Source of the DNA: Corynebacterium jeikeium
Lineage (GTDB): Bacteria > Actinomycetota > Actinomycetes > Mycobacteriales > Mycobacteriaceae
Length of the DNA stretch: 64,000 bases
Direction of reading: 5' to 3'
NCBI RefSeq assembly: GCF_028609885.1
Contig: NZ_CP063195.1
Coordinates: forward strand, 1,860,001 to 1,924,000
In this document: piece after piece, positions 46,776 to 56,776 of the stretch
Numbering within the stretch: the first letter of the stretch is position 1
How the letters are laid out: every line of letters begins with the position of its first letter
Notes under the pieces: model-generated
What the model was told of the DNA's origin: nothing
Database searches by the model: none
What the model saw: only the letters and a program-made list of their open reading frames with translations
Translations under genes and position numbers: made by a program

Positions 46776-47268
46776 CTTCACCCGAACCTTCCGGCGCGCA
46801 CTGCATCAGCGTCTTGCGCGTGGCCTTGCACACGATGGTGCCGTCCTGGTTGCGTCCAATGTGCTCCAGCTCCACGATGCCCTGTCCAGGGCGCGACTTC
46901 GACAGTCGCTTACCCACGCAGCGCGTTTCGGCGTACAGGGTATCGCCGTGGAACATAGGCGCAGGGAAGGAAATCTCGCTGAACCCCAGGTTGGCCACGA
47001 TGGTGCCCAGGGAAAGCTGGCTGACGGACAGTCCCACCACCGTGGACAGGGTGAACATGGAGTTCACCAGCCGCTCGCCGCGGAAGCCATCCTGAGTGGC
47101 CGCCCATGCAGCGTCGATGTGTAGCGGTTGGGTGTTCATGGTCATGGTGGTGAACAGGGTGTTATCCGCCTCGGTGACGGTGCGCCCAGGCTGGTGCCGG
47201 TAGACCACCCCCTCGGTGAACTCCTCGAACCACAGGCCGCGCTGCACAACTTCTTTTTCTGTGCTCAT
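46768..47268 (-). CDS. MaoC-type enoyl/itaconyl-CoA hydratase
   Basis: 166 residues with one hotdog domain. The hydratase 2 motif is TMTMNTQPLHIDAAWAAT, with the catalytic pair supplied by D/H near residues 41-55, and PMFHGDTLYAETRC later. The position beside citE equals Rv2499c, which hydrates itaconyl-CoA or mesaconyl-type CoA esters. Together they would convert itaconyl-CoA to citramalyl-CoA and then to pyruvate and acetyl-CoA. Confidence 0.85.
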   Translation of the reverse strand: MSTEKEVVQRGLWFEEFTEGVVYRHQPGRTVTEADNTLFTTMTMNTQPLHIDAAWAATQDGFRGERLVNSMFTLSTVVGLSVSQLSLGTIVANLGFSEISFPAPMFHGDTLYAETRCVGKRLSKSRPGQGIVELEHIGRNQDGTIVCKATRKTLMQCAPEGSGEDV

Positions 47269-47352
47269 TGTCGCTGGTCTCCTATACTTTTCGCTTGGCT
47301 ACTGGTGCTCTTTTATTGACGCCTTCTCGTCCCCGCGCCCATAGACGTGTGG

Positions 47353-48522
47353 CTACACGCCCAGGGCTCGGGCGATGAGCATTTGCTGCACCTCGGTGGT
47401 GCCCTCGCCGATTTCGAGGATCTTGGAGTCGCGGTAGTGGCGGGCCACGCGGTATTCGTTCATGAACCCGTAGCCGCCGTGGATCTGCGTGGCATCGCGG
47501 GCGTTATCCATCGCCGCTTCGGAGGCGACCATCTTGGCGATGGATGCTTCCTTGCTGAAGTTCTCCCCCGCAGCCATCTTCGCCGCAGCTGCGTACCAGG
47601 CCTGGCGGGCGGTCCAGGCGCGGGCTTCCATACGGGCGATCTTGAAGCTGATGGCCTGGTACTCGGAGATCGGTTTGCCGAAGCTGGTGCGTTCCTTGGC
47701 ATAGCGCACGCACTCGTCCACGCAGCCCTGGGCAGCGCCCGTGGCTAGCGCAGCGATGGCAATGCGGCCTTCTTCGAGAATGGACAGGAAGTAGGCGAAG
47801 CCGCGGCCGCGCTCGCCGACGAGGTTCTCCTCCGGCACGCGGACGTTGTCGAAGGTCAGCGGATGGGTGTCGGAGGCGTTCCAGCCGACCTTGTTGTAGG
47901 AGGGCTCGGCAGTAAAACCAGGAGTGCCGCTGGGCACGATGATGGCGGAGATTTCCTTCTTTCCGTTCTCCCGCTGGCCGGTGACGGCGGTGGCGGTGAC
48001 CAGGGAGGTGATGTCCGTGCCGGAGTTGGTGATGAACTGCTTGGAGCCGTTGATGACCCACTCGCCACCGTCGAGCTTGGCGGTGGTCTTGGTGCCGCCA
48101 GCATCCGATCCGGCTTCGGGCTCGGTCAGGCCGAAGCCCGCCAGGTTCTTGCCCGCCACCAGGTTGGGCAGGTAGGTCTGCTTCTGCTCGTCGCTGCCGA
48201 AGCGGTAGATCGGCATGATTCCCAGGGAAACTCCGGCCTCCAGGGTGATGGCGACGGACTGGTCCACGCGGGCGAGCTCTTCCAGTGCCACGCCGAGGGC
48301 CATGTAGTCGCCGCCCATGCCGCCGTATTCCTCGGAGATCGGCAGGCCGAACAGCCCCATTTCTCCCATTTGGCGGACGACATCGTAGGGGAATGTGTGG
48401 TCGCGGTCGTGCTGGGCAGCGACGGGGTCGACCACGCGGTTGGCGAAGTCCTCCACTGCGTCGCGTAGCTCGTGCAGCTCATCGGAGAGGTAGGGGTTGC
48501 GGTTCTTGGTGCTCTGGCTCAT
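47353..48522 (-). CDS. Acyl-CoA dehydrogenase
   Basis: 389 residues with the three-part ACAD fold. FAD/substrate motifs are GFGLTEPEAGSDAGGTKT and WVINGSKQFITNSG. The catalytic base Glu is expected in the C-terminal part, near IHGGYGFMNEYRVARHYRD. It corresponds to FadE19 (Rv2500c) and by context to isovaleryl-CoA dehydrogenase. Electrons go to an electron-transfer flavoprotein encoded elsewhere. Confidence 0.92.
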   Translation of the reverse strand: MSQSTKNRNPYLSDELHELRDAVEDFANRVVDPVAAQHDRDHTFPYDVVRQMGEMGLFGLPISEEYGGMGGDYMALGVALEELARVDQSVAITLEAGVSLGIMPIYRFGSDEQKQTYLPNLVAGKNLAGFGLTEPEAGSDAGGTKTTAKLDGGEWVINGSKQFITNSGTDITSLVTATAVTGQRENGKKEISAIIVPSGTPGFTAEPSYNKVGWNASDTHPLTFDNVRVPEENLVGERGRGFAYFLSILEEGRIAIAALATGAAQGCVDECVRYAKERTSFGKPISEYQAISFKIARMEARAWTARQAWYAAAAKMAAGENFSKEASIAKMVASEAAMDNARDATQIHGGYGFMNEYRVARHYRDSKILEIGEGTTEVQQMLIARALGV

Positions 48523-48610
48523 GGTTTGGGTCCTCTTTCTGGGTTGGGTGTTTGGGTTGGACGTCTGGGATGGGTGTGTGGGTTAGGGAGATACGTGTGA
48601 AGTGAGGTTT

Positions 48611-50719
48611 TTAGTTGTCGCTGCCATCGGCGCTGTCGGCGGCGATGACCTCCGCCAGGACTTCTCCGGTGCCGACCTTCTGCCCGACGGCAGCGTGGAT
48701 CTTGACCCGCCCGTCGCAGGTGGCCTCGAGGGTGTGCTCCATCTTCATGGCCTCGATAACGATCACGGGCTGGCCCTCGGTGACCTCGTCGCCGTCGGCA
48801 ACTTCCACGGCGATGACCGTGCCGGGCATGGGGCTCAGAATGTCCGGCGACTCCTCCGAGCTGGCTTCCGCGTCGTTCGCAGTGCCGGAGAACACCTCCA
48901 CCACGTGCGTGCCGTGCGGGCCGGTGATGCTGCCGTTGGCAGTGGCGCTCCACTTTTCGGCCGGACCGCCGTCGAAGGAGAGTCGCCATTCGGTGGTGCT
49001 ACCCTGCGGGTTGGCGACCACCTGGATGCTCCTGGTCTCGGGCTGCACTGGCGCATCCTCGTCGTCACCGCTGGTCAGCGGAGTGAGCTGCACCCCCCAG
49101 CTGCCGTTGCTGTACTCCGCGCGGGCTTCCACCGGCGCCGTGACGCCACTCGGATCCGCCAGCACCAGCCGCAGCGGGGCGCGATGCCCAGCGCCGCGCC
49201 AGCCGTCGCGGGCGGTCCACACACTGCCCAGCGGGGTTGCGGTTGCCTTTGTTTCGGACGCCCCTTCGGCTCCGCCGGCCAGCGCCCCAGCCAGGTGCAG
49301 CAGTGCGACGGCGAAGGTATCCGCGGGAACCTCGCGGGGCTGGAACTCTTCGACAATGGAGTCGAGCAGTCCCGTGTGCAGGTCTCCCGCCACGACCTCC
49401 GGGCGGGTGACCAGGAAGCGGTTGAAGTCGATGTTGGTGGTCAGTCCCTCGATGCGGGTGTGGGACAGCGCCTGATCCAGACGCTCGAGGGCCTCTTCGC
49501 GCGTGTCGGCGTGGGTGATGATCTTCGCCAGCATTGGGTCGTAGTCGGAGCTGACCTCTTGGCCCTCCACCACGCCGGCGTCCACACGAATCCCTTCCCC
49601 GCGCGGCCAGGAAAGACCCGTGATTAGTCCGCCGGTGGGCAGGAATCCGGCGGCGGCATCCTCGGCGTAGACGCGAGCCTCCACCGAATGCCCGTTGAGC
49701 TGCACGTCATCCTGCGTGATTGGCAAGGCCTCGCCGCGGGCCACGCGGATCTGCCATTCCACCAGGTCGCGGCCTGTAACCATCTCGGTGACTGGGTGCT
49801 CGACCTGCAGGCGGGTGTTCATCTCCATGAAGAAGAAGCGCTCGGGCTGCTTGGCGGAAACAATGAACTCCACGGTGCCCGCGCCGCAGTAGCCGCAGGC
49901 GCGAGCCGCGTCGCAGGCGGCCTCGCCGATCTCCTGCCGGGTCTTCTCATCCAGCAGGGCCGACGGTGCCTCTTCGATGACCTTCTGGTGGCGGCGCTGC
50001 AGCGAACACTCGCGCTCGCCCAGGTGGATTACGTTGCCGTGGGAGTCGGCGACGATCTGCACTTCGATGTGCCGGGGCGTGTCCACGAAGTGCTCCAGGA
50101 ACAGCGTGTCGTCGCCGAAGGAGCTAGCGGCCTCGCGGCGGGCGGAAACTAGCGCGCTGGCCAGCTTCTCCGGCTCTTCGACCAGGTGCATTCCCTTGCC
50201 GCCACCGCCGGCGGAAGGCTTGATCAGCACCGGGAAGCCCACCGAGTCGGCAGCGTCGATAATCTCCTGGTCCGTCAGGTTCGGCCGGGAGATACCGGGC
50301 ACGGTCGGCACGTCGCGGGATTCCACGGTGGCGCGGGCGGTGATCTTGTCGCCCATCTTGTCGATAGCCCCGGCGGGCGGGCCGATGAAGATGATTCCCT
50401 CGTCCTCGCAACGCTTGGCGAAGGTCGCGTTCTCCGAGAGGAAGCCGTAGCCGGGGTGGATGGCGCCGGCGTCGGTCGCCTTGGCGGCGTCAATAACCTT
50501 ATCGATGTTTAGGTAAGACTCCGCAGCGGCGGCAGGGCCCAAACACACGGCCTTGTCGGCAGCGTGCACGTGCGGCGCGGCGGAATCCGCCTCGGAGTAA
50601 ACGGCCACGGCCTTCAGGCCCATGCGGTGCACGGTGCGAATCACACGCAGGGCGATTTCGCCGCGGTTGGCGACCAGCACCGTATCGAACGGGCCGGTGA
50701 GAGCATGTGTGTCACTCAT
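48611..50719 (-). CDS. accA1: Acyl-CoA carboxylase biotin subunit (AccA type)
   Basis: 702 residues. The biotin carboxylase part (1-445) has GYGFLSENATFAKRCE, the ATP-grasp loop KPSAGGGGKGMHLVEE and the base pair near MNTRLQVEHPVTEM. The C-terminal biotin-carrier domain has EAMKMEHTLEA, with the biotinylated lysine near 659. It pairs with the carboxyltransferase encoded just upstream. By synteny with Rv2501c it is the methylcrotonyl-CoA-type carboxylase of leucine breakdown. Confidence 0.93.
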   Translation of the reverse strand: MSDTHALTGPFDTVLVANRGEIALRVIRTVHRMGLKAVAVYSEADSAAPHVHAADKAVCLGPAAAAESYLNIDKVIDAAKATDAGAIHPGYGFLSENATFAKRCEDEGIIFIGPPAGAIDKMGDKITARATVESRDVPTVPGISRPNLTDQEIIDAADSVGFPVLIKPSAGGGGKGMHLVEEPEKLASALVSARREAASSFGDDTLFLEHFVDTPRHIEVQIVADSHGNVIHLGERECSLQRRHQKVIEEAPSALLDEKTRQEIGEAACDAARACGYCGAGTVEFIVSAKQPERFFFMEMNTRLQVEHPVTEMVTGRDLVEWQIRVARGEALPITQDDVQLNGHSVEARVYAEDAAAGFLPTGGLITGLSWPRGEGIRVDAGVVEGQEVSSDYDPMLAKIITHADTREEALERLDQALSHTRIEGLTTNIDFNRFLVTRPEVVAGDLHTGLLDSIVEEFQPREVPADTFAVALLHLAGALAGGAEGASETKATATPLGSVWTARDGWRGAGHRAPLRLVLADPSGVTAPVEARAEYSNGSWGVQLTPLTSGDDEDAPVQPETRSIQVVANPQGSTTEWRLSFDGGPAEKWSATANGSITGPHGTHVVEVFSGTANDAEASSEESPDILSPMPGTVIAVEVADGDEVTEGQPVIVIEAMKMEHTLEATCDGRVKIHAAVGQKVGTGEVLAEVIAADSADGSDN

Positions 50720-50767
50720 GTCAGTTTCTCTTTCTTGTGGTGGATACTTAGGCAGCTTGAACAGGAG

Positions 50768-52381
50768 TTACATGCGGAATACGCCGAAACCGGTTTCCTC
50801 GCGCGGGGCCTGAGCGCAGATGTCGAGGGCCATGGCGAGGGTGCGGCGGGTGTCCGCGGGGTCGATCACCCCGTCGTCCCAGAGGCGCGCGGTGGAGTAC
50901 CAGCAGGTGGACTTTTCGTCGAACATCTCCCGAATGGGTGCCTCGAAGGCCTCTTGCTCCTCCGCCGACCACTCCTCGCCCCGGCGCTCGATCTGCGCGC
51001 GGCGGACGGTCGAGAGAGTCATGGCCGCCTGGGGGCCGCCCATCACGGCGATGCGTGCGTTAGGCCACATCCACAAAAAGCGCGGCGAATAAGCCCGTCC
51101 GCACATCGAGTAGTTGCCCGCACCGAAGGCAGCGCCGGTGACGACGGTGAGCTTGGGCACTGATGCAGTGGCCACCGCGTTCACCATCTTCGCCCCGTGC
51201 TTCGCAATGCCGCCCTCTTCGTATTGACGCCCCACCATGAAGCCGGTGGTGTTCTGCAGGAAGATGATGGGGATGTTTCGCTGCTCGCAGAGCTCAATAA
51301 AGTGTGCGCCCTTCATGGCGGCTTCGGCGAAGATGATGCCGTTGTTGGCGATCACTCCGACCTGGTGACCTTCCAGCCGGGCAAAGGTAGTGATGATGCT
51401 ATTACCGTATTCGCTCTTGAACTCCGACAGGCTGCCTTCGTCGCACAGAGTCTCAATAACCTCGTGCGCATCGTAGGGAATCTTTGGGTCAGTGGGCACA
51501 ATGTCGTAGAGGTCCTCCTGCGGGCGCGGAGCCGGCACAGGGGCGCTGCGCTTCCAGGGAGTCGGCTTGGATTCCGGCAGGGTCTTGACGATGTTGCGCA
51601 TGATCCGCAGCGCGTCCTCATCGTCTGCTGCCAGGTGATCCGTCACGCCGGAGATGCGAGAGTGCATTGCACCGCCGCCGAGTTCTTCGGGAGTAACGTC
51701 TTCACCAGTCGCGGCCTTCACCAACGGTGGGCCGGCCAGGAAGATGGTGCCCTGGTTTTCAACGATGATGGTCTCGTCACTCATGGCCGGAACGTAGGCG
51801 CCACCTGCAGTGCAGGAGCCCATGACGGCGGACAGCTGCGGGATGCCCTTGGCCGACAGGTTGGCTTGGTTGAAGAAGATGCGACCGAAGTGGTTTCGGT
51901 CCGGGAATACGTCATCCTGCTGCAGCAGCATCGCGCCGCCGGAATCCACCAGGTAGATGCACGGAAGGTGGTTCTGCTCGGCGATCTCCTGGGCACGGAG
52001 GTGCTTCTTCACAGTCATCGGGTAGTAGGTACCGCCGGAGACGGTGGCGTCATTAGCGGCGATCATGCAGAGGCGACCGTGCACAAGCCCGACTCCAGCG
52101 ACGATGCCCGCCGCCGGCGCCTTTCCGTCGTACATCTCCTCGGCGGCTAGTGGCGCGACCTCTAGGAACGGGCTACCGGGGTCTAGCAACAGGCGGATGC
52201 GGTCGCGTGGCAGCAGCTTGCCCCGGTCGGTGTGGCGCTTGCGAGCCCTCTCTCCTCCGCCGGCTTGAGCGCGGGCGAGGCGCTGGCGAAGCTCTTCGAC
52301 GAGCTCGCGGTGGCTCGGGATTTCGCGGGCGGCGCCGCGAGGGTTGGCCGGATCTGTCGCTTGGGTGGTTGGAGTATCCAC
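50768..52381 (-). CDS. accD1: Acyl-CoA carboxyltransferase subunit (AccD1 type)
   Basis: 537 residues from a GTG with an AGGAGC site. It has the two crotonase-fold halves of a biotin-dependent carboxyltransferase: [19 protein letters not shown] and [20 protein letters not shown] in the first, [20 protein letters not shown] and [19 protein letters not shown] in the second. The latter sequences match methylcrotonyl-CoA carboxylase beta. First gene of the operon; the 16-bp site at 52484-52499 lies about 100 nt upstream. Confidence 0.93.
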   Translation of the reverse strand: MDTPTTQATDPANPRGAAREIPSHRELVEELRQRLARAQAGGGERARKRHTDRGKLLPRDRIRLLLDPGSPFLEVAPLAAEEMYDGKAPAAGIVAGVGLVHGRLCMIAANDATVSGGTYYPMTVKKHLRAQEIAEQNHLPCIYLVDSGGAMLLQQDDVFPDRNHFGRIFFNQANLSAKGIPQLSAVMGSCTAGGAYVPAMSDETIIVENQGTIFLAGPPLVKAATGEDVTPEELGGGAMHSRISGVTDHLAADDEDALRIMRNIVKTLPESKPTPWKRSAPVPAPRPQEDLYDIVPTDPKIPYDAHEVIETLCDEGSLSEFKSEYGNSIITTFARLEGHQVGVIANNGIIFAEAAMKGAHFIELCEQRNIPIIFLQNTTGFMVGRQYEEGGIAKHGAKMVNAVATASVPKLTVVTGAAFGAGNYSMCGRAYSPRFLWMWPNARIAVMGGPQAAMTLSTVRRAQIERRGEEWSAEEQEAFEAPIREMFDEKSTCWYSTARLWDDGVIDPADTRRTLAMALDICAQAPREETGFGVFRM

Positions 52382-52599
52382 GTGTGCAGCTCCTAGGAAG
52401 GTGACGGAAGGTACAGGACGGTACAGGAAGGTGGCAGAAGGCGAGTGCTGGAGGGCATCAGAACACCCCGCACTTCAGTTTCAGTTACAAGCGATTAACT
52501 AACTTGTTGACGTCACCTTAAGTGACCTAGACCACTTTTGCTAGTGAATCTAAAAAGTTTCCCCTCTTTAGCTACCCCCGAAAGCGCTAGCCCCCGTGC
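52382..52599 (-). promoter_or_regulatory. Promoter region of the leucine/itaconate operon
   Basis: The spacer between the operon and the TetR gene. It contains GTTACAAGCGATTAAC (52484-52499) and GTCAC-CTTAA-GTGAC (52512-52526), plus TTGCTAGTG-type AT-rich stretches. The TetR gene reads toward it, so this is the operon promoter plus the 3' end of the regulator. The exact promoter is not resolved. Confidence 0.55.
52484..52499. promoter_or_regulatory. Candidate TetR operator (operon copy)
   Basis: GTTACAAGCGATTAAC, read on the minus strand as GTTAATCGCTTGTAAC. It shares GTTAA-x-CG-N4-TAAC with the site at 53231-53246 in front of the TetR gene. Shared by both promoters, it is the best candidate for the regulator's site. 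Confidence 0.55.
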
Positions 52600-53214
52600 T
52601 TAAACCAGGCCGACCGCAGCACGCGCCGCCGCCACAGTCTGCCGCCGCACCAGCGCCGCGGAAGCCCAACCGCGGGTCACCTCTGAGGAGTTAATCATCC
52701 CCACCACCAGCTGCGCGGTGATCCGCCCCGCCTCCCCCTTGTAGCGCGCGTCCATCTCCTCCAATGCTTCCGCAAACAACTTCAAATAGCTCCCCTGTGC
52801 GGAACGTACTCGCCCACGCCCCTCCTCCCCCATGCGAAAAAGTTCGCGGTTATGCAGGCGAATTAGCTCCGGCTGGGACAGTGCAAAGTCCACCTGGAAG
52901 TCGATCAGCACCGCCAGACGCTCACGCGGGTCCTCCAGGCCGTCGACGATCTTGCGCGCCGCGGAAAGCAGGTGCTCCGAAATGCCCGTCATCAGCTCCG
53001 TCAGAATCTCTTCTTTGCCGGAAAAGTGCCGATACACCGCCGGCCCGGATACCCCCACTGCGTGCCCGACCTCTTCCAGGCGCGTCCCATGGAATCCCTT
53101 ATTCGCCATGATCGTGGCGGCAGCACGCAACAGCTCCACCCGTCGTTGTTCCTTTGCCGCCGCACGCGCAGACAGGCCTTCCGTGGCGGGCTCGGCTAGA
53201 TAATGAGAACGCAT
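52600..53214 (-). CDS. TetR-family regulator of the leucine operon
   Basis: 204 residues from the ATG at 53214; a start three codons earlier is possible. The N-terminal helix-turn-helix reads IMANKGFHGTRLEEVGHAVG then SGPAVYRHFSGKEEIL. The C-terminal ligand domain is helical. The gene precedes the operon in the same direction, as Rv2506 does beside the M. tuberculosis module, where it controls branched-chain degradation genes. The likely ligand is an acyl-CoA, inferred only. Confidence 0.88.
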   Translation of the reverse strand: MRSHYLAEPATEGLSARAAAKEQRRVELLRAAATIMANKGFHGTRLEEVGHAVGVSGPAVYRHFSGKEEILTELMTGISEHLLSAARKIVDGLEDPRERLAVLIDFQVDFALSQPELIRLHNRELFRMGEEGRGRVRSAQGSYLKLFAEALEEMDARYKGEAGRITAQLVVGMINSSEVTRGWASAALVRRQTVAAARAAVGLV

Positions 53215-53230
53215 AACCAACACCCTACTG

Positions 53231-53246
53231 GTTAAGCGTCGCTAAC
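53231..53246. promoter_or_regulatory. Candidate TetR operator (regulator copy)
   Basis: GTTAAGCGTCGCTAAC, an inverted repeat (GTTA/TAAC and GCG/CGC) located 17 nt upstream of the TetR start, where binding would block its own transcription. It shares GTTAA-x-CG-N4-TAAC with the operon site. Confidence 0.6.
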
Positions 53247-53264
53247 TGAATACCTTCCCCGCGA

Positions 53265-54182
53265 TTAGCAGGCCGCTTCCGGCAGGCTGTTCACCTTCGA
53301 CCGCAGGAACTCCGCCGCCGCCGTCAGCTCCGCCTGCCCGGACTCGTAGCTACCATCCGGGCTTTCCACTGCAATGGCCACGGCCACATAGCCCGAGCCT
53401 GCGCCATCAGACCTCGGGATGAGCCCAAACTGCCGTAGCCCATACGCGCCTGCGTTGTCCGGCCCCCAGCCGCCCTTAAAGATGGCGCCCGGAATCGTCC
53501 CCAGCCCATAACCCCCACCGTTACCGACGTTGCTCATGGCCGATACCACGGGCTCCGCCCCTTCAATACACCGCAGGTGGGAGGCGAAATCAGCCTGCGC
53601 GCTCAGCGACCAATCGCTCTGCCCGAAAGAGCTGAACCCCGGGCGCACCTCTTGCGACTCCACCCGTGCGCCACTGCCACCCTCGCGAATCACCGCGCTG
53701 GTTGCCTCCGCAGCCTGCTCCGGAGTACCTAGAGAGGACCACAGAGTTTCCGCGGCCGCATTGTCGGAGTTCTGAATTGCCTGCGTCATTGCCCCGTGCA
53801 CGCTCGGGTCGTTCCGCAACGCGGCAATAGCAACCGGCACCTTCGCGGTCGACCACGGTGCCACTGTCGTTTCCCCCGCGCCATCCATCCCGGCCACCGC
53901 GATGGCCGCCGCACCGTTGTAGCCGAGCTCACCGTGTTGCTCTTCCTGGGGTTTTTCTGGTGTGGACGCCCCAGTGGTCGGCTGTGGACCACGGGACTTA
54001 GGCTTCCCGTCAGGTTGGGCTGAGGTGGATGGGTTGGGCGCGTTGGCGTCATCCCTTTCCACCTCCCCAATCGTGCATCCCGCAACGCTAACGCTCGCCG
54101 CGCAAACCACGGCGGCGACCAGGCCTCGTCGAACAGAGCCGCGTTGAACCGAGCCCGGTCTAGGAGATGTAAACAATGGCAT
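53265..54182 (-). CDS. Beta-lactamase-like lipoprotein
   Basis: 305 residues. Signal peptide with lipobox (VCAASVSVAGC, Cys near 36), a disordered Pro/Lys-rich linker, then a serine beta-lactamase/PBP-like domain. SxxK is in APWSTAKVPVAIA, SDN in IQNSDNAAAET, and KGG in IFKGGWGPDN stands where KTG is expected. The gene overlaps the upstream gene by 23 nt. It may be a peptidoglycan-binding or hydrolysing protein rather than an antibiotic-hydrolysing one. No omega-loop E-x-x-L-N motif is obvious. Confidence 0.75.
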   Translation of the reverse strand: MPLFTSPRPGSVQRGSVRRGLVAAVVCAASVSVAGCTIGEVERDDANAPNPSTSAQPDGKPKSRGPQPTTGASTPEKPQEEQHGELGYNGAAAIAVAGMDGAGETTVAPWSTAKVPVAIAALRNDPSVHGAMTQAIQNSDNAAAETLWSSLGTPEQAAEATSAVIREGGSGARVESQEVRPGFSSFGQSDWSLSAQADFASHLRCIEGAEPVVSAMSNVGNGGGYGLGTIPGAIFKGGWGPDNAGAYGLRQFGLIPRSDGAGSGYVAVAIAVESPDGSYESGQAELTAAAEFLRSKVNSLPEAAC

Positions 54183-55008
54183 TGTTTCCTCCCGTGCAGG
54201 TCACGTACTTACCGTTATCCCTGCACTTCATGGAGTAGCTCTGTCCAGTGACAGACGAATATGCAGATACCGTGCCGCTCGTACTATCGGTATCCAGGTA
54301 GTGGGTCACGAATGCATCGCGTACGGCCACTGCGAAAGGCTTAGAGGTAAGGTCGCTGCCGGTGTAAACGTTATTGAAGTCACCCGCGGGCTTGCCTTCC
54401 TCGGCTGCACTATTGGCCGGCACGGCACTGGAGGGCAACTTCGGATTGGTCGGACGGGAGCCTTCCTCATCGTCATTAGCCTCGTCCGTGGCTTCTTCCT
54501 CTTCAGATACGGCATCTTCGTCTTCCGCGGCGGTGTCCTCGCCGTCAGTGCTCTCGCCTTCTGCGCCCTCGGTTTTGGAGGAGCTGCTCGCAGCCTTTCC
54601 ATCTGCGCCGCCTGTGCCGTTCTTGTCCCCAATCCAGCCCATGTAGTACGCAGCACCCGCCACCAAGGCAAGGGCAAGGAGCACAGCCAGCACGACACCT
54701 AAGATCGGTAGGAATTTGCTTTCCTTCTCCGACTCCTGCGCGTATGTGTACTGCTGGTACTGCGGGTTTTGCTGTCCCTGCCAGTTCTGCTGTTGATTCT
54801 GCTGCTGATTTTGGGGTGGCTGGGAGGCCTCCCACTGTTGCCAACGCTGTTGACTCTGGTCCCCCTGCGCCCCCTGGCTGGCCTGCTGCGACGACACCTG
54901 CCACTGATTCTTCCCCGCACCCTGCTCATTGTGGCGGTACTGCGGGGGCTCCGGCTTATCTGGGTTGTTCTTCCCGACGCCGGGATCAGTGGGGTACTCG
55001 TTAGACAT
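54160..55008 (-). CDS. Membrane protein with Gln-rich and acidic regions
   Basis: 282 residues. The N-terminal 95 are Gln/Asn/Pro-rich (NQQQNQQQNWQGQQNPQYQQ). One membrane helix (FLPILGVVLAVLLALALVAG) follows, then a Ser/Glu/Asp-rich linker of about 70 residues. The C-terminal 85-residue outer domain has two cysteines (MKCRDNGKYVTCTGG) that may form a disulfide. No family recognised. The overall plan is that of an actinobacterial envelope protein with a cytoplasmic disordered tail. Confidence 0.65.
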   Translation of the reverse strand: MSNEYPTDPGVGKNNPDKPEPPQYRHNEQGAGKNQWQVSSQQASQGAQGDQSQQRWQQWEASQPPQNQQQNQQQNWQGQQNPQYQQYTYAQESEKESKFLPILGVVLAVLLALALVAGAAYYMGWIGDKNGTGGADGKAASSSSKTEGAEGESTDGEDTAAEDEDAVSEEEEATDEANDDEEGSRPTNPKLPSSAVPANSAAEEGKPAGDFNNVYTGSDLTSKPFAVAVRDAFVTHYLDTDSTSGTVSAYSSVTGQSYSMKCRDNGKYVTCTGGNNAIVYIS

Positions 55009-55127
55009 AACCGGGGGAACTCCTGCGTTGAAACTTCTTGGAAGTATTAAAACTAGTTCAACATTAGGCGCTCACCCGGGCTCGCGGGTAGCGAACCGCA
55101 AAGCCCGCCCCACCGCAAGTGCGCACT

Positions 55128-56750
55128 CTAGTGCGCGAAGTGGCGCTCACCGGTGAGATACATGGTGACGCCCGCCTTCTCCGCCGCCTCGATAACCTCC
55201 GCGTCACGGACCGAGCCACCCGGCTGCACGACTGCACGGACGCCAGCAGCAGCCAGCACCTCAAAGCCGTCGGCAAACGGGAAGAAAGCGTCCGAGGCCG
55301 CAACGGCGCCCTCGGAGCGCTTCTCGTCTCCTGCCAGGGAGTTTGCACGCTCCACGGCCAGCTTGGCAGCGTCCACGCGGTTTACCTGGCCCATGCCCAC
55401 GCCCACGGTGGCGTCATCCTTGGCCAGCAGAATGGCGTTCGACTTCACCGCGCGCACGGTGCGCCAAGCGAACTCCAGCTCGCGCAGGGTGGCCTCGTCG
55501 GCAGCTTCGCCGGCAGCCAGGGTCCAGTTGCTCGGGTCGTCGCCCTTGGCGTCGATGGCGTCCACCTGCTGCACCAGCAGGCCACCGGAGATCTCGCGGC
55601 CCTGCAGCTCCGGCTCCTCGCTCGGGGCGTCTGCTTGCAGGATGCGGATGTTCTTCTTCTGGGACAGGATCTCTACCGCACCTTCCTCGTAACCCGGCGC
55701 GATGATGACCTCGGTGAACACCTCGGCCACCTGGTTGGCCATTTCCACGCTAACCTCGCGGTTCACTGCGATCACGCCGCCGAATGCGGACATCGGGTCG
55801 CAGGCGTGCGCCTTCTTGTGGGCATCAGCGATGGACTCGTCGGAGACCGCGATGCCGCACGGGTTGGCGTGCTTGATGATGGCCACGGTTGGGCGCTTGT
55901 GATCCCACGCGGCGCGCCAGGCAGCATCCGCGTCGGTGTAGTTGTTGTAGCTCATCTCCTTGCCGTGGAACTGCTTGGCGCCGGCCAAACCGGTGCCATC
56001 GGAGTAGAGCGCCGCAGCCTGGTGCGGGTTTTCGCCGTAGCGCAGCACGTTGGCGCGCTCGTAGGAGGCTCCGATCCACTCGGGGAATTGCACGCTTGCA
56101 TCCGACTCTGCGTCTGCCCCGGCTTGCGCGGCGGTCTGCTCGCCCATCCAGGTTGCAACGGCCACGTCGTAGGCGGCGATGTGGCGGAATGCATCCACGG
56201 CCAGGTCGGTGCGCTCCGCGCGGGTGAATCCCCCAGCATTAGCAGCGGCCACTACATCCTCGTAGCGGTTGGGATCTACTACAACGGCCACGGACGGGTG
56301 GTTCTTCGCAGCAGCGCGGACCATGGACGGGCCACCGATGTCGATCTGCTCCACGCAGGCGTCGAAATCAGCCCCGGAGGCCACAGTCTCGGTGAACGGG
56401 TACAGGTTCACAACGACCAGCTGGAAGGCCTCAACGTCCAAATCCTCCAGCTGCTTCAGGTGGTCTTCCTTGCGGGTATCTGCGAGAATGCCCGCGTGTA
56501 CTCGCGGGTGCAGCGTCTTAACGCGGCCTTCCAGCACTTCCGGGAATCCGGTCAGCGCTTCAACCTCGGTCACAGGCACTCCGGCCTCCGCGATTTTCTT
56601 GGCGGTAGAGCCGGTGGAGACGATGTCCACGCCCGCGGAGTGCAGCCCCTTGGCGAGCTCCTCCAGGCCGGTCTTGTCGTACACGCTGATCAGCGCGCGA
56701 CGGATTTCCTTCTTGTCTGCGCCGTTGGTTGCTGTGGTGCCATCACTCAT
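55128..56750 (-). CDS. purH: Bifunctional AICAR transformylase / IMP cyclohydrolase
   Basis: 540 residues performing the last two steps of IMP synthesis. The N-terminal cyclohydrolase contains [20 protein letters not shown] and [14 protein letters not shown]. The C-terminal transformylase contains [24 protein letters not shown] (catalytic Lys/His) and the late [10 protein letters not shown]. The full length fits the family. It follows purN by 26 nt, in the order seen across actinobacteria (perM-purN-purH). Confidence 0.96.
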   Translation of the reverse strand: MSDGTTATNGADKKEIRRALISVYDKTGLEELAKGLHSAGVDIVSTGSTAKKIAEAGVPVTEVEALTGFPEVLEGRVKTLHPRVHAGILADTRKEDHLKQLEDLDVEAFQLVVVNLYPFTETVASGADFDACVEQIDIGGPSMVRAAAKNHPSVAVVVDPNRYEDVVAAANAGGFTRAERTDLAVDAFRHIAAYDVAVATWMGEQTAAQAGADAESDASVQFPEWIGASYERANVLRYGENPHQAAALYSDGTGLAGAKQFHGKEMSYNNYTDADAAWRAAWDHKRPTVAIIKHANPCGIAVSDESIADAHKKAHACDPMSAFGGVIAVNREVSVEMANQVAEVFTEVIIAPGYEEGAVEILSQKKNIRILQADAPSEEPELQGREISGGLLVQQVDAIDAKGDDPSNWTLAAGEAADEATLRELEFAWRTVRAVKSNAILLAKDDATVGVGMGQVNRVDAAKLAVERANSLAGDEKRSEGAVAASDAFFPFADGFEVLAAAGVRAVVQPGGSVRDAEVIEAAEKAGVTMYLTGERHFAH

Positions 56751-56776
56751 GGTTTTTGGATCCTGGCCTTTCGTTC

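Noticed and set aside
55112..55140. GCGCACT/AGTGCGC palindrome at the purH stop as a terminator
   Set aside because: It has a 2-nt loop, overlaps the stop codon and has no T-run.
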